Shown here: positions 5,705 to 9,005 of the stretch, one piece after another
Position numbering within the stretch: the first letter of the stretch is position 1
Layout of the letters: the number at the start of each line of letters is the position of its first letter
Source: Polaromonas sp.
Lineage (GTDB): Bacteria; Pseudomonadota; Gammaproteobacteria; Burkholderiales; Burkholderiaceae_C
Reading direction: 5' to 3'
Length of the DNA: 9,005 nt
Assembly (NCBI GenBank): GCA_023259235.1
Contig: JAHFQQ010000137.1
Location: 1 to 9,005, forward strand
Translations under genes and position numbers: made by a program
Notes under the pieces: generated by a model
What the model was told of the DNA's origin: nothing
What the model saw: only the letters and a program-made list of their open reading frames with translations
Databases searched by the model: none

Positions 5705-5998
5705 TCATTTGATCCCCGCTAAGTTAAGCCCACCAGCGCCTTTATAGCCTTTGGTGCCCAGTCTTGGATACTTGCTTTTTTCATTGATGCCTACCAGATT
5801 TAAGCCAGTGGAATGCACAACGCTACGCCCTTCGAGCCACGCCCGCACATGGATCCGAGACACAATGACGCGGCGACCGTCTTGGCGGTAGGGAATGTCC
5901 TTGTTTTTCAGCCACGACACCTGAGATACACCCCTGGTGTAGCCCGTGAGTAGGTGCAGCTCTATGCCGTCCAAGTATTCGGGAGGGAGTGTATTCAT
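5705..5998 (-). CDS. DUF4224-like phage protein (possible small DNA-binding regulator)
   Basis: The 97-aa reading starts at ATG 5998. The open frame continues to 6217, but that longer version runs through the terminator at 6085-6113 and is unlikely. Residues about 5-55 match the DUF4224 pattern: PPEYLDGIELHLLTGYT, then VSQVSWLKNKDIPYRQDGRRVIVSRIHVRAWLEGR. In this family a compact helix-turn-helix-like fold is expected, and members usually sit next to a tyrosine integrase, an excisionase-like context. Here no integrase follows. The C-terminus carries two copies of a GLNLxGI motif (GLNLVGI, GLNLAGI) about 25 residues apart, which looks like a duplicated tail. The ribosome site is poor. The stop overlaps an ATG (ATGA) that opens only a four-codon frame. 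Confidence 0.7.
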   Translation of the reverse strand: MNTLPPEYLDGIELHLLTGYTRGVSQVSWLKNKDIPYRQDGRRVIVSRIHVRAWLEGRSVVHSTGLNLVGINEKSKYPRLGTKGYKGAGGLNLAGIK

Positions 5999-6084
5999 GT
6001 TGGAAAGTTGGCTGGTCAGAGCATAGAGTATTGGCGTAATCGCAATTTGTAAGTAGATTTCCAAAATGCTGCGCCAGCACCAGT

Positions 6085-6113
6085 CAAAAAAACCCAGCGG
6101 GTTAAGGCTGGGT
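6085..6113 (-). terminator. Strong intrinsic terminator
   Basis: On the minus strand ACCCAGC (6113-6107), an 8-nt loop and GCTGGGT (6098-6092) form a perfect 7-bp stem followed by T residues from 6091 to 6086. It ends leftward transcription coming from the small ORF at 6159-6323 and insulates the DUF4224/C4 module. Confidence 0.85.
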
Positions 6114-6158
6114 GTAATCCCTTTCGGGCCACGCTCAGGGAGGTGAAGCGCAGGGGCG

Positions 6159-6323
6159 TTAAGCCCACGGGTACTGTAGCACCATGCCACCAGTCCCAGC
6201 CAACACAAAACCCGCACGCAGCGGGCTCTGTTTCCAAAAATTCAGCAGTACAGCAAACGCCAGCATTGCCGCATCGTCTGCCAAATTCAGCATGGCATAG
6301 ACGGCCCATTGGTAAACGTTCAT
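6159..6323 (-). CDS. Small predicted membrane protein of the phage element
   Basis: This 54-aa frame starts at ATG 6323; an in-frame TTG at 6341 behind AGGGA (3-nt spacing) is an alternative start adding six residues. The protein has one hydrophobic helix (about 16-29, DDAAMLAFAVLLNFW), a short basic turn (KQSPLR) and a second weakly hydrophobic stretch (AGFVLAGTGGMVLQYPW), so one or two membrane segments. The strongest support is that it stops 45 nt before the perfect terminator at 6085-6113, which otherwise has no gene to end. Small two-helix phage proteins are often holins or superinfection proteins, but nothing identifies this one. A GC-rich stem at about 6208-6235 (CCCGC/GCGGG) lies inside the frame and may be coincidental. 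Confidence 0.45.
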   Translation of the reverse strand: MNVYQWAVYAMLNLADDAAMLAFAVLLNFWKQSPLRAGFVLAGTGGMVLQYPWA

Positions 6324-6366
6324 TGCCGATGTGGGCGGCAAACTTCCCTAACTTTTGCTATTTTTT

Positions 6367-6403
6367 TTGAATCCCGCTACGATGACTTGGACAATAACCA
6401 AGT
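6367..6403 (+). promoter_or_regulatory. Candidate promoter with overlapping dyad operator
   Basis: TTGAAT (6367-6372) and GACAAT (6390-6395) are separated by exactly 17 bp. An inverted repeat ACTTGG/CCAAGT (6385-6390 with 6398-6403, 7-bp spacer) covers the -10 region. This lies 20-56 bp before the ATG of the secreted-protein gene at 6423 and could bind a dimeric repressor. Confidence 0.4.
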
Positions 6404-6422
6404 ATTCAAAGGGAGGAGCCCC

Positions 6423-6755
6423 ATGCGTAATACGTTCAGACTGCTTTGCTTGATAACCGCGTTCTTCGCGTTCGAAGCACACGCTATGACTTATTTCCTG
6501 GTGCAAGACCTTGGCGCCCGTGGAAACATGCGCTACTGCAAATACAACAACGGGAAGATTTACACAGTCAACGCGGTGGAGTTGTGTCAAATGTCAGTTG
6601 AAGACGGTGGCTTTTCGAACGGGCACGCCATGGGTTTCCTTGCCGGAGAATACCAAGACGGAATGACAAAGGTATGTGTCTATGATGTTCTTGGAGCCAA
6701 GAAGGCGCTCAGGCTGAATAGCGTTGCGCTCTGTCCGCTAAATTCAAACTTTTGA
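6423..6755 (+). CDS. Small secreted four-cysteine protein with internal duplication
   Basis: The 110-aa product starts at ATG 6423 behind a strong GGGAGG site; a longer frame to 6309 would put the signal peptide inside the protein and is rejected. Residues 1-21 are a Sec signal peptide (cleavage EAHA|MTYF). The mature part holds four cysteines (39, 55, 85, 104) in two similar units, each C-x-Y...N-x-V-x-L-C: CKYNNGKIYTVNAVELC and one ending LRLNSVALC. This suggests two disulfide-closed beta units in the periplasm or outside the cell. It is the only + strand gene in the phage-like part and has its own candidate promoter, so it looks like an accessory (moron) gene. I recall similar short phage-associated proteins but no known function. 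Confidence 0.8.
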   Translation: MRNTFRLLCLITAFFAFEAHAMTYFLVQDLGARGNMRYCKYNNGKIYTVNAVELCQMSVEDGGFSNGHAMGFLAGEYQDGMTKVCVYDVLGAKKALRLNSVALCPLNSNF

Positions 6756-6784
6756 TTAGCAAATAAGGCGTGAACTCGCCATGC

Positions 6785-6968
6785 ATGGACGTGGCGCGTG
6801 CTGACATTCAGTAGTTCGGCAGCGTCGGCTTGTGAAGTCTGCAAATTTGCAGAGTTATCAGTGGGTCTATGCGCTGGCATATTCGCCAGCTTCGCCGCGA
6901 CCATTCCGCGCTGTGATTCGTTCAGGTGCCGACGGGGTCTCTCCCCTAGTTGCTCGATTTGCGCGGAT
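6785..6968 (-). pseudogene. Remnant of a phage ParB-like helix-turn-helix protein
   Basis: Read on the minus strand directly after the lipoprotein stop, an open stretch without a start codon gives QLGERPRRHLNESQRGM, VAAKLANM, then SQADAAELLNVSTRHV. This is the characteristic central segment of phage ParB-domain proteins (RHLNESQRAMVAAKLA...SQAEAAELLNVSxRSV), including the helix-turn-helix. The N-terminal ParB nuclease-like domain is missing. After AWRVHA the similarity stops and the frame runs into the oppositely oriented secreted-protein gene. I interpret it as an internal fragment left by deletion or insertion of the neighbouring genes. It is not expected to be translated alone. Confidence 0.65.
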
Positions 6969-7403
6969 TCACTTTTCTTCAGTTACAAAGATAGCCATTC
7001 CACTTGCCTTTTTGCCCGTTTGGGCATTCATGGCACCAGTGGCGATGAAAGGTGCGCCACGCTGGGCAAATGGGACTACGACAACACCGGAAGAACCGAC
7101 ATAGAAATCGCCGACGCCATCCAATAAAACACCGTTGGCACCAACTTTTGCAGCTTCTTGCTTGAGATTCGCAATAGAGGTGTTCATCAAGTCTTGCTTG
7201 GACATGAAGGCATGTGCGGCATCGGCAGAAACAATTGCGATGTCTTCATATTTTGCTGGGGGCTTGGTGTAAAGCTTGACTTGGTCTGCGGTTGTCGGTG
7301 TCCTGATTTTCCCGACTATGAGTGAGGTCTCGTCCGTGACCGCGCAGCCACCGATAGCAAACATCGCCAGCAGCAGAGCAAGAAGACTCGATATTTTTTT
7401 CAT
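6969..7403 (-). CDS. Conserved lipoprotein of unknown function
   Basis: The 144-aa protein starts at ATG 7403, preceded by GGAG at 7 nt. The signal peptide ends in a lipobox AIGGC with the acylated cysteine at residue 20 and alanine at +2, predicting an outer-membrane lipoprotein. The body matches a conserved proteobacterial lipoprotein pattern I recall: LIVGKxRxPxxxDQVKLYTKPPAKYEDIAIV (about 28-60), a helix LKQEAAKVGANGVLLDGVGD (about 80-100), a Gly/Ala-rich segment, and the end SGMAIFVTEE. This kind of domain, with a KYEDIAIV strand and a (K/E)AAKLGANGV helix, is common in envelope stress or secretion-associated lipoproteins, but no biochemical role is established that I can name. Inside a prophage it would be a moron or lysogenic-conversion gene. 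Confidence 0.85.
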   Translation of the reverse strand: MKKISSLLALLLAMFAIGGCAVTDETSLIVGKIRTPTTADQVKLYTKPPAKYEDIAIVSADAAHAFMSKQDLMNTSIANLKQEAAKVGANGVLLDGVGDFYVGSSGVVVVPFAQRGAPFIATGAMNAQTGKKASGMAIFVTEEK

Positions 7404-7417
7404 GTCATTCTCCTATC

Positions 7418-7437
7418 GCCCGGTGACTGCGCCGGGC
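7418..7437. repeat. Inverted repeat in the lipoprotein 5' leader
   Basis: GCCCGG (7418-7423) pairs with CCGGGC (7432-7437) across 8 nt, ending 15 bp before the lipoprotein start codon, just upstream of its ribosome site. No T-run follows on either strand, so it is not a typical terminator. Confidence 0.5.
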
Positions 7438-7479
7438 TTCGCATGACGCGGTCTGCCTCAAGTGCAAACATACGCCAGA

Positions 7480-7508
7480 CAAAATAATAACCCCCACGGG
7501 GCGAGTTT
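7480..7508 (-). terminator. Weak terminator-like site after the large phage gene
   Basis: On the minus strand GCCCCGTGGGGG is followed by TTATTATTTT. The stem is short with a tight loop, so confidence is low. It would end transcripts of the large phage gene about 110 nt after its stop. Confidence 0.3.
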
Positions 7509-7590
7509 TGATGTTCAATTGCATTTTTACAATGAATCGGCGTTGCACCGTTCACATATGACAGAAGACCAAGTGATTCGCACAGCACTT

Positions 7591-7610
7591 ACCGGGGCCT
7601 CAGCCCCGAT
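7591..7610 (-). repeat. GC-rich hairpin just downstream of the large phage gene
   Basis: CGGGGC (7593-7598) and GCCCCG (7603-7608) form a 6-bp stem with a 4-nt loop, extendable by two pairs in RNA. It begins 9 nt past the stop codon. There is no T-tract, so it may protect the mRNA 3' end rather than terminate. Confidence 0.5.
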
Positions 7611-7617
7611 AGTTGCG

Positions 7618-9005
7618 TTACTGATTCAGAAGGCCAAGGCCCACTTGAGCGCCGCCAGGGATAAGGAAGGGCGAGGCTTGACGGAGCGCCTCTGCTATCG
7701 CCTCGGCAGATTCTGGGCGAGAGCTTAAAAGTCCGCGTAGTAGTGACTGAACCGGCGGCGTGTAGGCAGCAGCCCCGCCAAGTAGCCCAACAGGAATAGC
7801 CGGGTGCAATAAACCCGAGTTGAGCGCCCCAATCCCCATAAGCAAGCGCCCCGCCGTGCCGCTGTCTGCAATCTTCCCGCCCATCTGAGACTTAGCAGCG
7901 CCGCTAAGGTCTTGCATCAGAGCATTGCCTTCAGCGAATCGAGCTTTATCCTTGGACTTGTCCATTACCCTGACAGCGCTTTGAAGTTGTGCGGGAGTGA
8001 ACACACCGTCATCAGCGCCGACCTTAGCAGCAGCGTTTTGCACCCGCTTGAAGTTGGCCCAGCCGGTATTGATTGCGCTCAGTTCGTCAGCGTATTGCGG
8101 ATTGCTGCGCGTAACCAGGCCACGCAGTTGTGATTGCACCTCTTTGTAGGCATCGCCCAACAATCGAGCATCAGGGTCTTGCGACATTCCAAACCGCTTG
8201 ATTTCGTTACCAAGGAATGACTCTGTGTCTTTCAGCGTCTGCCCCGTCATGCTGTTTTGGCCTTGGAACTTATCCAGCACTCGCGTTTGTAGCGTCTTGT
8301 CGAACAGTGCCGAATACTTGGGGTCAAGTGCGCCGCTTTGAACTGATGAGCGAAGGTTATTCAATCCGGTAGCAAACTGGTCGTCTGCCTGCGTGGTTAA
8401 TTTTGGTAGCAGCTGGTCATAAGCCGCGCCAAGTCTGGACCCGGTGTACTCTACCGCGCTGCCGCCGAGTGGGACATTCTTAGGCAGCGTCTCGCCGATA
8501 GGAGCCAGGGCCCGATTGAAAGCGGCTGTATTCAGTTGGTCGTTAGCCCGTTGCCGTGCTGCCGTGATTGCGTCCCCCACGATAGGCAGGCTCTGCGCCT
8601 TTTCTTCCAGCGAGTTAGCCCACCCGCCAAGGGTCTGCCCGACGGTTGGCTGTATGCTCTCGCTCTTCAAGAGATTGAGGTTAGGGTTCATTGATGCGTT
8701 CGGGCTGATGACGCGCGAAATGCCATTCGCAACCCCAGAAAGAGCGCCACCGGTTGCCGCGCCGATTCCAACCTGCTTCCCCTTTTCGTTCCAGAAGTTA
8801 CCGCCATCGTTAACAGTACTGAGCGCCCCACCTACGCCACCAGCAAGAACGCCAGCGCCGATCCTTCCCAGCGCAGTTGCTGCCGCAGGAACCTTGCTCA
8901 TTGCAGCAAGATTCATCGGACTGGCAACGTTCCCGGCAAACCGGTATCCATCAAAGCCAGATTCACCAGCGGCAGCACGTTGCGCCTGATATGCCGCCTC
9001 CTGCT
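7618..9005 (-). CDS. Large phage protein, probable virion/DNA-ejection protein (5' end outside window)
   Basis: The frame is open to the right edge (QEAAYQAQRAAAGESGF...), so the ATG at 8916 is internal; 461 residues are visible. Composition is alanine- and glycine-rich and mostly helical. Two Gly/Ala hydrophobic stretches (GRIGAGVLAGGVGGAL and GIGAATGGALSGVANG) near the visible N-terminus, and GLLGGAAAY near the C-terminus, look like glycine-zipper segments able to enter membranes. The middle carries segments I recall from prophage and podovirus proteins: VGQTLGGWANSLEEK, VGDAITAARQRAN, FNRALAPIGE, SAINTGWANFKRVQNAA, DGVFTPAQLQSAVR, ALMQDLSGAAK and DSGTAGRLLMG. These proteins are usually unannotated; their size and makeup fit internal virion or ejection proteins. 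This is a family-level inference, with no catalytic motif seen. Confidence 0.7.
   Translation of the reverse strand, partial: QEAAYQAQRAAAGESGFDGYRFAGNVASPMNLAAMSKVPAAATALGRIGAGVLAGGVGGALSTVNDGGNFWNEKGKQVGIGAATGGALSGVANGISRVISPNASMNPNLNLLKSESIQPTVGQTLGGWANSLEEKAQSLPIVGDAITAARQRANDQLNTAAFNRALAPIGETLPKNVPLGGSAVEYTGSRLGAAYDQLLPKLTTQADDQFATGLNNLRSSVQSGALDPKYSALFDKTLQTRVLDKFQGQNSMTGQTLKDTESFLGNEIKRFGMSQDPDARLLGDAYKEVQSQLRGLVTRSNPQYADELSAINTGWANFKRVQNAAAKVGADDGVFTPAQLQSAVRVMDKSKDKARFAEGNALMQDLSGAAKSQMGGKIADSGTAGRLLMGIGALNSGLLHPAIPVGLLGGAAAYTPPVQSLLRGLLSSRPESAEAIAEALRQASPFLIPGGAQVGLGLLNQ

Noticed and set aside
5999..6217. N-terminal extension of the DUF4224-like protein
   Set aside because: It would have to be transcribed through the strong terminator at 6085-6113, and family similarity begins only after the ATG at 5998.
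6208..6235. Terminator-like CCCGC/GCGGG stem with a T-rich tail on the minus strand
   Set aside because: It lies inside the small membrane ORF, and a far better terminator follows at 6085-6113.
7400..7588. 62-codon - strand frame upstream of the lipoprotein
   Set aside because: It has no recognisable protein features, overlaps the lipoprotein ribosome site and spans terminator-like sequence.
8444..8989. 181-codon + strand frame opposite the large phage gene
   Set aside because: It is Pro/Ala-rich antisense reading of a helical Gly/Ala-rich protein, with no ribosome site or recognised motif.

Overview
The window joins a conserved chromosomal segment (1-4545) to a prophage or phage-derived element (about 4546-9005). 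The TolB, Pal, CpoB and TcdA sequences look betaproteobacterial, most like Comamonadaceae/Burkholderiales (Polaromonas, Rhodoferax or Acidovorax-like). This comes from remembered family resemblance, not a search.

Left part, + strand. A family 2 glycosyltransferase of the LPS-core WaaE/LgtF type, open at the left edge, overlaps tolB by 11 nt. It is followed by pal and cpoB (ybgF), the periplasmic and outer-membrane half of the Tol-Pal cell-envelope system. Next come tcdA, which makes the cyclic t6A modification of tRNA, and two tRNA-Lys genes (UUU and CUU anticodons). A perfect 13-bp inverted repeat lies just upstream of the first tRNA.

Junction, 4546-4737. Directly after the second tRNA-Lys lie hairpin-forming GCTACAAA repeats, two TGTAGGCAA direct repeats 11 bp apart (like integrase arm sites) and a minus-strand terminator. 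This fits the end of an element integrated at a tRNA gene. No integrase is visible.

Right part, mostly - strand. A DUF4224-like protein is followed by a structured leader that I read as a C4/P4-CI-type antisense RNA immunity locus. It sits in front of a 68-aa gene in the position of P1 icd or P4-type ash, then a 169-aa phage protein with an AT-hook-like tail, then a terminator. Further right are a small membrane-protein ORF with its own, nearly identical terminator, a + strand gene for a small secreted four-cysteine protein, a remnant of a ParB-like helix-turn-helix protein, a lipoprotein gene, and a large phage protein open at the right edge (probably virion or DNA-ejection related).

The most interesting part is 5458-5660. 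Complementary blocks repeat in the order sense-antisense-sense-antisense, two stems compete for the same bases, and an attenuator-like hairpin sits between the blocks. This is the architecture of an RNA-based phage immunity switch.
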